A stretch of 64,000 nucleotides of DNA, from NCBI GenBank assembly GCA_018668595.1, contig JABJCP010000033.1, positions 33,955 to 97,954 on the forward strand. Direction: 5' to 3'. How positions within the stretch are numbered: position 1 is the stretch's first letter; the number at the start of each line of letters is the position of its first letter. The DNA is from Candidatus Woesearchaeota archaeon (GTDB lineage Archaea > Nanobdellota > Nanobdellia > Woesearchaeales > UBA11576). This document shows, one piece after another, positions 43,035 to 52,091 of this stretch. Position numbers and translations under genes: made by a program. The notes under the pieces were generated by a model. It saw only the letters and a program-made list of their open reading frames with translations, did not search any database and was not told the origin of the DNA.

Positions 43035-44264
43035 ATGAGTAATAAAGAAACTAAATCAAATAACAAAGACAAGGGTTTTAATTCTAATGCAATTCACGCA
43101 GGTTATCATGCAAAAAAGGGTCCTGTAAATCCTCCTATAGAAAATTCATCAACTTATGTTTTTGAAAGTTGTGAAGATGGTGCCAATCGTTTTGCAAGTA
43201 AGGACAAAGAAGGGATTTATTCTAGACTTTCTAATAACACTACTCGTGCTTTAGAAAAAAAGATTGCAAAATTAGAAAATGGTTATGATGCAGTCGCGAC
43301 AGCTTCAGGAATGGCTGCAGTTAATGCAGTTTATTTTTTAAATCTTGATAAGTATTCTCATGTTGTTGCAACCTCCTCGATATATGGGCCTTCAAGAAGT
43401 ATTCTTGAAAAATCTGAATTTTATGAAAAATGGGGTGTTCTTTCTTCTTTTGTAGACACATCCCATCTTAGCGCTGTTGGAACTGCTATTTGCCCAGACA
43501 CAAAATTAGTTTATATTGAAACTCCTGCTAATCCTACATTATCAATTACAGATATTGAAGGTGTTTCGAAAATTATAAGAGAAGCTGAAAAAGAATTTGA
43601 AACAAAGATTAAGTTAGTTGTTGATAATACTTTTTGTTCACCATACCTACAAACACCTCTTGATTTTGGTGCTGATGCAGTTTTGCATTCTATGACTAAA
43701 TCTATTGGAGGACATGCAGATTCTGTTGGAGGAATCATTATTACAAAAACACAAGAAGATTATTATAATTACAAAAATATTATTGCAAACACTGGAGGAA
43801 TTATTTCGCCTCTTGAAGCAGCATCTTTTTTCAAGGGAGTTAAAACATTAGGCATAAGAATGGACGAGATGCAAAAAAATGCAATAATTGTTGCAGATTA
43901 TTTAGTTAATCATCCTAAAGTTGAATGGGTTTCATTTCCAGGATTACCAAATCATCCTCAATATGAACTTGTTGCAAAAAAAACTCAAATGAAAGGTCCT
44001 GGAAATATTATGTGTTTTGGAATAAAAGGAGGATTTTGTAATGCTAAAAAACTTTTAAATAATCTTGATCTAATAACTTTAGCAGTTTCTTTAGGAGGCG
44101 TAGAATCATTAATTCAACATCCTGCTTCTATGACTCACGCAGGTGTTTCAAAAGAAAAAAGAGAAGAAGCCCATATTACTGACGATTTAGTTAGGTTCTC
44201 AGTAGGTATTGAAAATATTCAAGATTTGATTGAAGATTTTGAAAATGGGTTTAAAAAAGTTTGA
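43035..44264 (+). CDS. Cys/Met-metabolism PLP-dependent enzyme
   Basis: 409 aa. SMTKSIGGHADSVGG carries the PLP lysine, YSRLSNNTT and ASGMAAVNAV the cofactor pocket, and ETPANPTL the phosphate side. The family includes cystathionine gamma-synthase, gamma-lyase, methionine gamma-lyase and O-acetylhomoserine sulfhydrylase, which are not separable here. SD GAAGGTGAT precedes the ATG. It lies 169 nt upstream of the adenosine kinase-SAHH fusion, suggesting homocysteine or cystathionine metabolism. Confidence 0.93.
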   Translation: MSNKETKSNNKDKGFNSNAIHAGYHAKKGPVNPPIENSSTYVFESCEDGANRFASKDKEGIYSRLSNNTTRALEKKIAKLENGYDAVATASGMAAVNAVYFLNLDKYSHVVATSSIYGPSRSILEKSEFYEKWGVLSSFVDTSHLSAVGTAICPDTKLVYIETPANPTLSITDIEGVSKIIREAEKEFETKIKLVVDNTFCSPYLQTPLDFGADAVLHSMTKSIGGHADSVGGIIITKTQEDYYNYKNIIANTGGIISPLEAASFFKGVKTLGIRMDEMQKNAIIVADYLVNHPKVEWVSFPGLPNHPQYELVAKKTQMKGPGNIMCFGIKGGFCNAKKLLNNLDLITLAVSLGGVESLIQHPASMTHAGVSKEKREEAHITDDLVRFSVGIENIQDLIEDFENGFKKV

Positions 44265-44433
44265 ACTACAATAATAAATCATAATAATAACAATAATGAT
44301 AATAATAGCCCTTATTTAATAACTAACATCGCACAGAATAAATTTTCAAACAACAAACAATATATAGTATAAAAAATTGCTTTTTAAATTAAAAGAAACA
44401 CTTTTATAGAATCATTTTTTCTTATTTAGTTCG

Positions 44434-46959
44434 ATGAAACAATTTGATGTTGTAGGAATAGGTAATCCATTATTAGACTTCACAGTAGAACTTGAAAAAG
44501 ATATTCTTATTAATTTTGATTTAAAAAAAGGAGAAATGCATTTAATTGATAAAAGTAAAAGTTCAGATATTTTAAAAAAATTAGAGAATCATAAAATTAT
44601 CACATCTCCCGGCGGAAGTTCTGCAAACACTTTAGCAGGAATTAGTGCTTTAGGAGGAAACGCTGTTTTTATTGGTAAAATTGGAACTGATAATCATGGA
44701 GACATTTATGAACAACAAACAATCAAACAAGGCGTAAAATCTAAATTATCCAAACATGAACATGCAACAACAGGACATGCGATTACCTTTATAACACCTG
44801 ATTCTGAAAGAACATTTGCAACTCATCTTGGCGCAGCACTAGAATTCAAAAAAGAAGATATATTTCACGATGATATTGCACAAAGTAAAATTCTACATGT
44901 TGAAGCATACCAACTTGAAGATCCTAATCTACGAGAAACAGCACTTCACGCAATGAAAATTGCAAAAAATAACGGAGTTAAAATTTCTGTTGATTTATCA
45001 GATCCGGCACTCATTAAAAGAAATTTAGAATCATTTCATAAACTTGTAAATGAGTTTTTTGATATTGTTTTTGTAAATGAAACCGAAGCAGAAGCATTTA
45101 CAGGTAAAAAAGATGAAGATGCTCTTAATGAAATTTCACAAATGTGCGAGGTTGCAATTGTGAAACTTGGAAAACACGGCAGTATGATAAAGTCAAACAA
45201 TAACATTTACAAAATTCCTTCTTACAAAACAAATATTGTGAATACTAATGGTGCAGGGGACATGTATGCTGCAGGTATTTTATTTGGTATTTCTAATAAT
45301 CTAAATTTGAATTTGTCAGGCTATATTGCAAGTTACGCAGCGTCTCAAATTGTAAACAGTAAAGGTGCTAGATTAGAATTCGATATTAAAAATAATATTA
45401 ATAAATTAATTGAAAAGGTGAATAATATGAATGAAAATAACATAGATGCAAATAATATAAATGGAAGCAACATGACTGAAACTAACATAACTGAACACAA
45501 AATAACTGAAAATAATATGGCTGAAAACAACATGCCTGAAACTGTTGTTGAACAAAAAGTTGATTATAAAATAAAAGATATTTCTCTTGCAGACTATGGT
45601 AGAAAGGAAATTGAAATTGCAGAAAAAGAAATGCCTGGACTCATGGCAATTCGTAAAAAATATGGAGAACAAAAACCATTACGCGGCGCTAGAATCATGG
45701 GTAGTCTTCACATGACTATTCAAACTGCAGTTTTGATTGAAACCCTTGTACAACTTGGTGCAGAAGTTAGATGGGCTTCATGCAATATTTATTCTACTCA
45801 AGATCATGCAGCAGCAGCTATTGCAAAAACAGGAGTTCCAGTTTTTGCGTGGAAAGGTGAAACATTAAAAGAATATTGGTGGTGCACTCGAAAAGCATTA
45901 GATTTTGGAAATGGAGCAGGTCCTAATTTAATTGTCGACGATGGCGGAGATGCAACAATTATGATTCACAAAGGTGTTGAAATTGAAAAGGATCCTTTAA
46001 TATTAGAAAGAGATTATAGTTCTGAAGGTGAAGATGTTCGAGAACTCATGGCTAATTTAAAAGAAAGTTATTCTCAAGATAATAATAAATGGACGAGAAT
46101 ATCCAAAGATATTAAAGGAGTTTCTGAAGAAACCACAACAGGAGTTCATAGACTATATCAAATGGTTGAAGCAAAAAAATTATTATTCCCTGCAATTAAT
46201 GTTAATGATTCTGTTACTAAAAGTAAATTTGATAACTTATATGGTTGTAGAGAAAGTCTTGCTGACGGAATAAAAAGAGGTACTGATGTTATGATTGCAG
46301 GTAAAACTGTTGTTATCTGCGGTTATGGAGATGTTGGCAAAGGTTGTGCACAAAGCATGAGAGGTTTTGGTGCAAAAGTAATAGTTACTGAAATTGATCC
46401 TATTTGTGCTTTACAAGCAGCAATGGAAGGTTACCGAGTTCAACCTGTTGAAGACTCATTATCCGAAGGAGATATTTATGTTACAGCAACAGGAAATAAA
46501 GATATTATTACTGTTGAACACATGGAAAAAATGAAAGATGAATCTATTGTTTGCAACATAGGACATTTTGATAATGAAATTCAAATGGAAAAATTAGAAC
46601 AGTATCCTGGAATTAAAGAACTAAATATTAAACCTCAAGTAGATAAATTTATTTTTCCAGATGGACACTCAATTATCATGCTTTCTAGAGGGAGACTAGT
46701 AAATTTAGGTAATGCTACAGGTCATCCAAGTTTTGTTATGAGTGCTTCTTTTTCAAATCAAGTTTTGGCACAAATGGAACTTTGGACAAAAGAATACGAA
46801 AATAAAGTTTATATGTTGCCTAAATTTTTAGATGAAGAAGTTGCAAGACTTCATTTAGATAAACTAGGAGTAAAATTGGTTAAACTTTCAAAAGATCAAG
46901 CAGACTACATTGATATAAATGAAAACGGTCCATTTAAACCAGAGCATTATAGATATTAA
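44434..46959 (+). CDS. adenosine kinase - S-adenosylhomocysteine hydrolase fusion
   Basis: 841 aa in one frame. Residues 1-331 are a PfkB-family kinase of adenosine-kinase type: [18 protein letters not shown], and [12 protein letters not shown] with the catalytic Asp. Residues 332-375 are an Asn/Glu/Thr-rich linker ([14 protein letters not shown]...). Residues 376-841 are SAH hydrolase: [21 protein letters not shown] (NAD), GHFDNEIQ, and the C terminus KPEHYRY. SAHH splits SAH to homocysteine and adenosine; the kinase traps adenosine as AMP. An internal SD (AAGGTGA) before ATG 45427 could also start a free SAHH. Promoter TATA is 25 nt upstream. Confidence 0.93.
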   Translation: MKQFDVVGIGNPLLDFTVELEKDILINFDLKKGEMHLIDKSKSSDILKKLENHKIITSPGGSSANTLAGISALGGNAVFIGKIGTDNHGDIYEQQTIKQGVKSKLSKHEHATTGHAITFITPDSERTFATHLGAALEFKKEDIFHDDIAQSKILHVEAYQLEDPNLRETALHAMKIAKNNGVKISVDLSDPALIKRNLESFHKLVNEFFDIVFVNETEAEAFTGKKDEDALNEISQMCEVAIVKLGKHGSMIKSNNNIYKIPSYKTNIVNTNGAGDMYAAGILFGISNNLNLNLSGYIASYAASQIVNSKGARLEFDIKNNINKLIEKVNNMNENNIDANNINGSNMTETNITEHKITENNMAENNMPETVVEQKVDYKIKDISLADYGRKEIEIAEKEMPGLMAIRKKYGEQKPLRGARIMGSLHMTIQTAVLIETLVQLGAEVRWASCNIYSTQDHAAAAIAKTGVPVFAWKGETLKEYWWCTRKALDFGNGAGPNLIVDDGGDATIMIHKGVEIEKDPLILERDYSSEGEDVRELMANLKESYSQDNNKWTRISKDIKGVSEETTTGVHRLYQMVEAKKLLFPAINVNDSVTKSKFDNLYGCRESLADGIKRGTDVMIAGKTVVICGYGDVGKGCAQSMRGFGAKVIVTEIDPICALQAAMEGYRVQPVEDSLSEGDIYVTATGNKDIITVEHMEKMKDESIVCNIGHFDNEIQMEKLEQYPGIKELNIKPQVDKFIFPDGHSIIMLSRGRLVNLGNATGHPSFVMSASFSNQVLAQMELWTKEYENKVYMLPKFLDEEVARLHLDKLGVKLVKLSKDQADYIDINENGPFKPEHYRY
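45427..46959 (+). other. possible internal translation start for free SAHH
   Basis: GAAAAGGTGAATAAT precedes ATG 45427, in frame with the fusion and at the start of the linker. It has the same strength as ordinary SD sites in this genome. This could give a separate 510-aa SAH hydrolase in addition to the fusion, or be a relic of two former genes whose boundary stop codon was lost. Confidence 0.5.
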
Positions 46960-47062
46960 AAAACTAAATAAAACTTTTAAATTTTTTATTTTTTTAAATT
47001 ATATTATCTATTATACTTATTCTTAGTTTATTAATTAAACAAAATAAAAAAGAAATAAAAAA

Positions 47063-47188
47063 CGCCGCGGACGAGATTTGAACTCGCGTGCCCCGGAGGA
47101 CAGTAGATCTTTGTAAACCATAGTAAGTTTCTAACGAACTAATAGCTCGTAGCAATCTACCGCTATGGCCAGACTAAGCGACCGCGGC
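47063..47188 (-). tRNA. tRNA-Ser (GCT) with intron
   Basis: Acceptor arms GCCGCGG/CCGCGGC with discriminator G73. The D arm and a long variable arm (TGTCCTCCGGGGCAC) mark a type II tRNA. Anticodon stem GTAGA/TCTAC with loop TTGCTA, anticodon GCT, reading AGC and AGT codons. About 35-40 nt are inserted after position 37 as the intron. T arm GCGAG-TTCAAAT-CTCGT. CCA is not encoded. Confidence 0.9.
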
Positions 47189-47337
47189 AAAAAAGTTTAA
47201 TGTAACTAAGTCACATCAAACCCAAAGAAAAACAGCTTCTTTTTAAAGATTTCTGAAAATAACATTATCTAAGTAAACAACAAGCTTTATAAATAACCAT
47301 AAATTTCACAATATCATACCTGACAAATCAACAAAAT

Positions 47338-47460
47338 AGCGAGGTAGGGCAGTCAGGAGTGCCCGTCGGGCTCATATGGCGTATATTACGTTCGTGAAAC
47401 CCGAAGGTCGGTGGAAACAGCTGGAGAGACTGTTGCCGAATTCAAATCCACCCTTCGCTA
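47338..47460 (+). tRNA. initiator tRNA-Met (CAT) with two introns
   Basis: AGCGAGG/CTTCGCT acceptor with A1-U72, D arm GGGCAGTCAGGAGTGCCC, and anticodon stem TCGGG/CCCGA, with the three G-C pairs typical of initiators. Anticodon CAT, A73. Intron 1 (about 47377-47398, 22 nt) follows position 37. A second insertion of 26 nt (47415-47440) lies between T-stem GGTGG and the T loop TTCAAAT, a non-canonical site. TATA CTTTATAAAT lies about 45-50 nt upstream. Confidence 0.9.
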
Positions 47461-47507
47461 TTATTTTTCTCTCCACCATTTTTTAATTTTAACAAATAAT
47501 TAAATAA

Positions 47508-48272
47508 TTAGTTCTTCGCTTCTTTCCATTTACTTTCAAAATAATTAAGGGCATTATCTCTGAATTTTTTATTTTTAACTTTAATTAATATGGGTTCATC
47601 CCCCCACATTGCAAGAATTATTCCATCTCCAAAAATCATAACTCCCCAAGGAAAATCTTCATCGAGATATTTCATAGAATAAGTTGGTGAACCAGAATAA
47701 AATTTATCCCATATTTTTTTATTTGAGACATGACCCAGTCCCCTTATAGAACATTTTTTTTCCCGCAATATTAAATCCAACTTATTAAATATTTTATGAA
47801 TTTCTTCATCTTGTTGATATTCTTTTGGAAGTCCAATAAAAACAGTTTCCTCGCCTTGCTTAATTCTATTGTATTCTTCCAAATATGCACTCTGAAATCC
47901 TCTTCGACCTTTGAACACTTCAACATTAGTTTTTTGTTTTGTAGATTCTTTAATTAATTTTAATTTAGGTAATATTTTTTGTATTTCTTTTTTTGATTCA
48001 TCAATTTCTTTTTTCTTATCATCTAAAAAATTTAAAAAAACATCTGGATCTGCAACTTGATAATGTCTTATTTTTCCCACAAGAACAAAATTAATTAGTC
48101 CAAGCTCAATTAGTTTGTTAACATTGTTATGAACAACAGACGACTGTAATTTTGTTTTTTCAATCATCATTCCAATTTTGCTTTGACCAATCTCTAACAA
48201 CGTCAAATATATTACTGCCTGTGCATGAGTAAGCCCTGCTAATTCCAATGTTTTGATATCTGTTTCTTGCAT
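47508..48272 (-). CDS. TrmB-family transcriptional regulator (second)
   Basis: 254 aa. N-terminal winged helix: LELAGLTHAQAVIYLTLLEI ... KLQSSVVHNNVNKLIELGLI. Then a coiled-coil linker (FLDDKKKEIDESKKEIQKIL) and a C-terminal domain resembling that of the 12306 regulator (VEVFKGRRGFQSAYLEEYN; GVMIFGDGIILAMWGDEPILIKV). It lacks the classical sugar-binding domain. The divergent promoter to the 48449 gene contains the inverted repeat at 48315-48335, its likely operator. Confidence 0.85.
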   Translation of the reverse strand: MQETDIKTLELAGLTHAQAVIYLTLLEIGQSKIGMMIEKTKLQSSVVHNNVNKLIELGLINFVLVGKIRHYQVADPDVFLNFLDDKKKEIDESKKEIQKILPKLKLIKESTKQKTNVEVFKGRRGFQSAYLEEYNRIKQGEETVFIGLPKEYQQDEEIHKIFNKLDLILREKKCSIRGLGHVSNKKIWDKFYSGSPTYSMKYLDEDFPWGVMIFGDGIILAMWGDEPILIKVKNKKFRDNALNYFESKWKEAKN

Positions 48273-48314
48273 AAATTAAACACTAAACAAAACAACAATA
48301 TAAACTTTTCTATC

Positions 48315-48335
48315 ACTCTCCAATCAAAGGAGAGT
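48315..48335. promoter_or_regulatory. inverted repeat in divergent TrmB2 promoter
   Basis: ACTCTCC-AATCAAA-GGAGAGT: perfect 7-bp arms, between the minus-strand TATA (GTTTATATT, about 48296-48304) and the plus-strand TATA (GTATAAATA, 48340-48348). Likely the binding site of the neighbouring regulator. It differs from the TTGTTGT operators. Confidence 0.55.
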
Positions 48336-48378
48336 TAAAGTATAAATACGTGGCGAAATAACCCCTTAATAGTAAAAA

Positions 48379-48395
48379 AAACCCGAAAAGGGTTT
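48379..48395 (+). promoter_or_regulatory. hairpin in 5' leader
   Basis: AAACCC-GAAAA-GGGTTT, placed near the expected transcription start and about 55 nt before the ATG at 48449. It may stabilise or regulate the leader mRNA. It has no T-run after it, so termination is unlikely. Confidence 0.4.
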
Positions 48396-48448
48396 AAAAT
48401 TAAATCAAAACAAACATAATAATGAATAAATGTATAGAGATATAAAAA

Positions 48449-48979
48449 ATGTGCAAGAAAAAATCTAAAATTAAAAAGACACTTAGAGAAATAAAAACTC
48501 TTGGTTGGTGGGCTAACAATTATGATAACGTAATTGGAGGAATCTTTTACATAGCAATTGCAATTGGAGGGGGAATAGTTGCCAAGAATTGCATCGGAAG
48601 CATAATAGAAGATCAAAAAAAAATAAAAACAGAGTACAACGAACTCATGACCTGGGAACAAAATGACAAACCCGAAGTATATATGCCAATTGAATGGTGC
48701 GCAAATCCAATAACAAGCAAACTCGAAAAAGTATTATATCTTGACCTCGACGAAGATCCAACAACTGTCGAACAATATCTAAAACTTACTGCAACAGACC
48801 AATTTATTGAAAACAAAGTTCATCCTGATTTTAATCCGGTGAGATGGCCTAATAAAACCACTCCAATGACCTCAAAAGAACAAAAAGAAATCAGCGCACG
48901 CTACCAAAAAATAATCAAAGAATATAAACCATTCAAGAATTCAAAGTTAACATACAGTGGATCTTTTAGAAAACATTAA
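48449..48979 (+). CDS. membrane-anchored hypothetical protein
   Basis: 176 aa. A basic N terminus, then one hydrophobic helix (GGIFYIAIAIGGGIVAKNCIG). The soluble part has EWCANPITSKLEKVLYLDLDEDP and a basic end. No family recognised. Divergent from the TrmB2 regulator and probably its target through the operator at 48315. The TATA at 48340 gives a leader of about 80 nt containing a hairpin. Confidence 0.7.
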   Translation: MCKKKSKIKKTLREIKTLGWWANNYDNVIGGIFYIAIAIGGGIVAKNCIGSIIEDQKKIKTEYNELMTWEQNDKPEVYMPIEWCANPITSKLEKVLYLDLDEDPTTVEQYLKLTATDQFIENKVHPDFNPVRWPNKTTPMTSKEQKEISARYQKIIKEYKPFKNSKLTYSGSFRKH

Positions 48980-49006
48980 TAAATCATCATTTTTCTTTCA
49001 TATGAT

Positions 49007-49651
49007 ATGGCACTTATTTGCGGTATTGATGAAGCAGGAAGAGGACCTGCAATTGGCCCTATGATAATCTGTGGTTTTGCAATTGATGAAAAAGATGTAG
49101 ATAAATTAGTAGCTTTAGGTGTAACAGATTCTAAACTTCTTAGTCCAAAAAGAAGAGAAGAACTATATGAAGAATTAATTAAGTATTCTCACCACGTTGT
49201 TACTTCATCCCCTGCAGATATTGATAGTGCACTTCTTGATCCTGCACTAAATCTTAATTGGCTTGAAGCAATATCAACTGCAAATGCAATAAATGTATTA
49301 AAACCAACTAGAGCTTTTGTTGATTGTCCGAGTAATAATATTAAAGCATACTCTGATTACCTTAAAGCATTACTTAATGTTAAGTGTGAACTTATTTGCG
49401 AACATGGTGCAGATTTAACATATCCTGTCGCAGGTGCAGCATCAATCATTGCAAAAGTGACTCGAGATAGAGCAATTGAAGAACTAAAACTTAAAGTGGG
49501 TGATTTGGGTAGTGGTTATCCTTCTGATCCTAAAACTAAATTATTTCTTGAACAAAATTTTGACAAGCATCCTGAAATTTTTAGAAAAACATGGAAGTGT
49601 TATAAAAATGTCATCACAAAAAAAACACAAAAGTCTTTAGGAGAGTTCTAA
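49007..49651 (+). CDS. rnhB: ribonuclease HII
   Basis: 214 aa. GIDEAGRGPAIGPMIICG (catalytic Asp and Glu), VTDSKLLSPKRREELYE, FVDCPSNN (third acidic residue) and SGYPSDPKTKLFL (fourth) are all present. Removes RNA from RNA-DNA hybrids and single ribonucleotides. It lies 27 nt after the membrane protein gene; TTAATAAA about 25 nt upstream could be its own TATA. Confidence 0.96.
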   Translation: MALICGIDEAGRGPAIGPMIICGFAIDEKDVDKLVALGVTDSKLLSPKRREELYEELIKYSHHVVTSSPADIDSALLDPALNLNWLEAISTANAINVLKPTRAFVDCPSNNIKAYSDYLKALLNVKCELICEHGADLTYPVAGAASIIAKVTRDRAIEELKLKVGDLGSGYPSDPKTKLFLEQNFDKHPEIFRKTWKCYKNVITKKTQKSLGEF

Positions 49652-49733
49652 CAGTTTAAAATTCTACCCGTTTAATAATTTAATAAACTTTATATACTTC
49701 CTTCGCTTCCGATAGTTCCTAAGGGGTGATTCA

Positions 49734-50768
49734 ATGAAAAAGTTAACTATACTTTTAGTCGAACTTATACTACTAATTTGCATATTTTCTTATTCTGCAA
49801 ACGCAGATTCTCATGATGGTATTGGCTGGGATGTTTTACAAGCAAATACCCTCAATACTTTAACTGTTGAACCCGAAGATATTTCTATTCGTGAAGTTAA
49901 ATTTACTTTAAACAAAAAAATTGATCAAGGATTATTTTCAGTATACAATTTATTTGTAGTTCCAAAAAAACTCCCTGCAGTAGTTGGAGATATATATGAA
50001 CTTATTAATTTTAAATACTCAGGTATGACTTACAAAGCATTGGACAGTGTTGAGATTGAATTTAGAGTTTCAAGAGATTTTTTATCAAATTTACAATTAT
50101 CACAACATGATATTGCATTGTATGAAAACAAAGGATATGGCGAAGGTGAATGGGCACGTTTAGATGATCTAAAAATTATAGGTTCTGATGACAATTATTT
50201 TTATTATGAATCTAAAATCATTCCAACTAATTTCTTGTTGATTACAGCAGTTAAAAATACAGTTGATTTAGAAGATGATTCTATCGCTATTGAAGAACCT
50301 AAAACAGAATTAACAGAAACAAATTATGAAAATATCGAAAATGATAACGTGAATGAAAATAAAGAGGATAATGCACAAAAAGACGAAGAAAATAAAGAAT
50401 CTGCTCAAGAATCTATTCCACCTCCACTAACAGAACCTGCCAATGTTGAATCATTAAATCTTCCTACTTTAGATGATGAAAATAAAAATCAACAAACAGA
50501 TTTTGAAAATAAAAAAACAGAGATGAATAGTGGATTAATCAGCATAGCTATCGTCCTAATAATAGGATTTGTGATATTAATTTTAATTATTAATCATAGA
50601 AAGTTATCAGGAATTTTTAAAACAGAGCCCAATCACGTACAAAATGAACTTAAAAAGTATGTTAAAGAGTGTAAGACTCTTGGACGATCTAAAGAAGAAG
50701 TTCATCAAAGATTAATTGGTGTTGGCTGGGATCCAAATAAAGTAAATGACTTATTAAAAAAATATTAA
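49734..50768 (+). CDS. surface protein with PGF-pre-PGF-like domain and membrane anchor
   Basis: 344 aa. Signal peptide (LTILLVELILLICIFSYSANA). A domain at about 45-180 with YKALDSVEIEFRVSRDFLS and YFYYESKIIPTNFLLITAV matches the PGF-pre-PGF domain of archaeal surface proteins. A Glu/Asn-rich linker and a membrane helix (LISIAIVLIIGFVILILII) follow. The last 45 residues (KYVKECKTLGRSKEEVHQRL ... GWDPNKVNDLL) are the small helical domain common at the end of DPANN membrane proteins. SD GGGGTGA; TATA TTTATATAC upstream. Confidence 0.82.
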   Translation: MKKLTILLVELILLICIFSYSANADSHDGIGWDVLQANTLNTLTVEPEDISIREVKFTLNKKIDQGLFSVYNLFVVPKKLPAVVGDIYELINFKYSGMTYKALDSVEIEFRVSRDFLSNLQLSQHDIALYENKGYGEGEWARLDDLKIIGSDDNYFYYESKIIPTNFLLITAVKNTVDLEDDSIAIEEPKTELTETNYENIENDNVNENKEDNAQKDEENKESAQESIPPPLTEPANVESLNLPTLDDENKNQQTDFENKKTEMNSGLISIAIVLIIGFVILILIINHRKLSGIFKTEPNHVQNELKKYVKECKTLGRSKEEVHQRLIGVGWDPNKVNDLLKKY

Positions 50769-50830
50769 AATTAATTTTTTTATTCTTTTGATTTATTTTA
50801 ATTTTTTACAATAACAAAAAAAAAATACTA

Positions 50831-51955
50831 TCACAATACATCTACATCTTTAAAAAAATTCTTATATCCCCTTATTTCATAATCAATATAATCAAAGCGT
50901 TTATTTTCTAAAGATTTTGCCCAATCACCATGTTTAACCCAAACAGTTCTCATGCCGATTTTCTTTGCTAGTTCCAAGTCAACTTCTGGCTTGTCTCCCA
51001 TCATAATGCATTCTTCTGGCTTTAACTTAAACTTTTTGAAAATAGAATTATAAAATTTCATATTCGGTTTGCCTAAATTTGTATCGTCACTTGTTAGAAT
51101 TATATCAAATAAATCGAGAATGCCTAATTTTTTCATTCGTTTCAATTTTATTTCTTTTGTTCCGTCGCTATCACTCATAATTATTAAAAAATATTTCTTT
51201 TTAAGTTCTTTTAATATCTTAATTGCATGAGGAAACATTTTAATATTTTTGTCAACAAAACCCCAAAATTCTTTCACTAAAAAATCTATTTCGGTTTTTG
51301 TTTTTTGCTTTGAAAATTTAATTCCAAAAAAATCAAATAGTTCTTTAAACCACCTATGACGATCTGAAAATTTAGGACTTCCATGCATTCCTTTATGTCC
51401 GGTAATCTCATCTATTTCATTCAGAAATCTGAGTGAACTATCAGGATAAATATCATATTTTTCAAATAAAATTTTTGACATATGTAAATATAATTTGTTT
51501 TTTACAAGTTGAAAATCTTCTATAGTATCGTCAAAGTCCATCACTACTGCTTTTATTTGAGGTTCTATAGTAAAAGTAATTTTTTGTTTTGGTTTTTGTA
51601 TTTTTTTTATAAATTTTCTATTAATCATTGATGATCCTTTATCAGACCTAACACCTAGAGTTCTTTCTGAAGCAAACTCAGATAATCTTATTACAAGTTC
51701 ATCTTTACTAGAATAATCAGGATTAGTATTGAAATAAACTATTTCTTCAGATCTTCCTGCTTGCAAAATTAATTTTAATTTTTTATATTTCAATAATGGT
51801 TTGAGTTTAGAATATGAAAAATTTGCTCCGGTTGCAACAATACAATCTCCATTTTTACTAAGTTCTTTAGATTTTATTATTTCTAGAGTGTTTCTATGTG
51901 TTGAAAGAATATTTTCGTGACCATAAGCAGTAAATGTACAAGATATTGGAGCCAT
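50831..51955 (-). CDS. DUF371 - HAD hydrolase fusion
   Basis: 374 aa from the ATG at 51955, SD GAGGTG. Residues 1-125 match DUF371 (COG2090): FTAYGHENILSTHRNTLEI and GDCIVATGANFS. Residues about 135-374 are a HAD phosphatase: VVMDFDDTIEDF (motif I nucleophile DxD), IIMSDSDG (motif II), LGKPNMKFY and MMGDKPEVDLELAKKIGM (motifs III and IV). DUF371 is normally a free archaeal protein of unknown function, so the fusion may hint at a phosphorylated ligand. Confidence 0.85.
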   Translation of the reverse strand: MAPISCTFTAYGHENILSTHRNTLEIIKSKELSKNGDCIVATGANFSYSKLKPLLKYKKLKLILQAGRSEEIVYFNTNPDYSSKDELVIRLSEFASERTLGVRSDKGSSMINRKFIKKIQKPKQKITFTIEPQIKAVVMDFDDTIEDFQLVKNKLYLHMSKILFEKYDIYPDSSLRFLNEIDEITGHKGMHGSPKFSDRHRWFKELFDFFGIKFSKQKTKTEIDFLVKEFWGFVDKNIKMFPHAIKILKELKKKYFLIIMSDSDGTKEIKLKRMKKLGILDLFDIILTSDDTNLGKPNMKFYNSIFKKFKLKPEECIMMGDKPEVDLELAKKIGMRTVWVKHGDWAKSLENKRFDYIDYEIRGYKNFFKDVDVL

Positions 51956-52073
51956 TATTTTCACCTCTACTTATTATCAAAAATACAGTTTATTTAAATA
52001 TTTCTAAAAAAAAATATAGTCAATTAAAATTAAATCTATTCTCGAATCACCAAATATTAATAAACTCAAAATA

Positions 52074-52091
52074 ATTTCGTTATAGCGAAAT
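52074..52091 (+). promoter_or_regulatory. inverted repeat at herA start
   Basis: ATTTCG-TTATAG-CGAAAT, perfect 6-bp arms overlapping the expected transcription start and the herA start codon. AATATTAATAAA about 25 nt upstream is the TATA candidate. A repressor site is possible. Confidence 0.4.
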
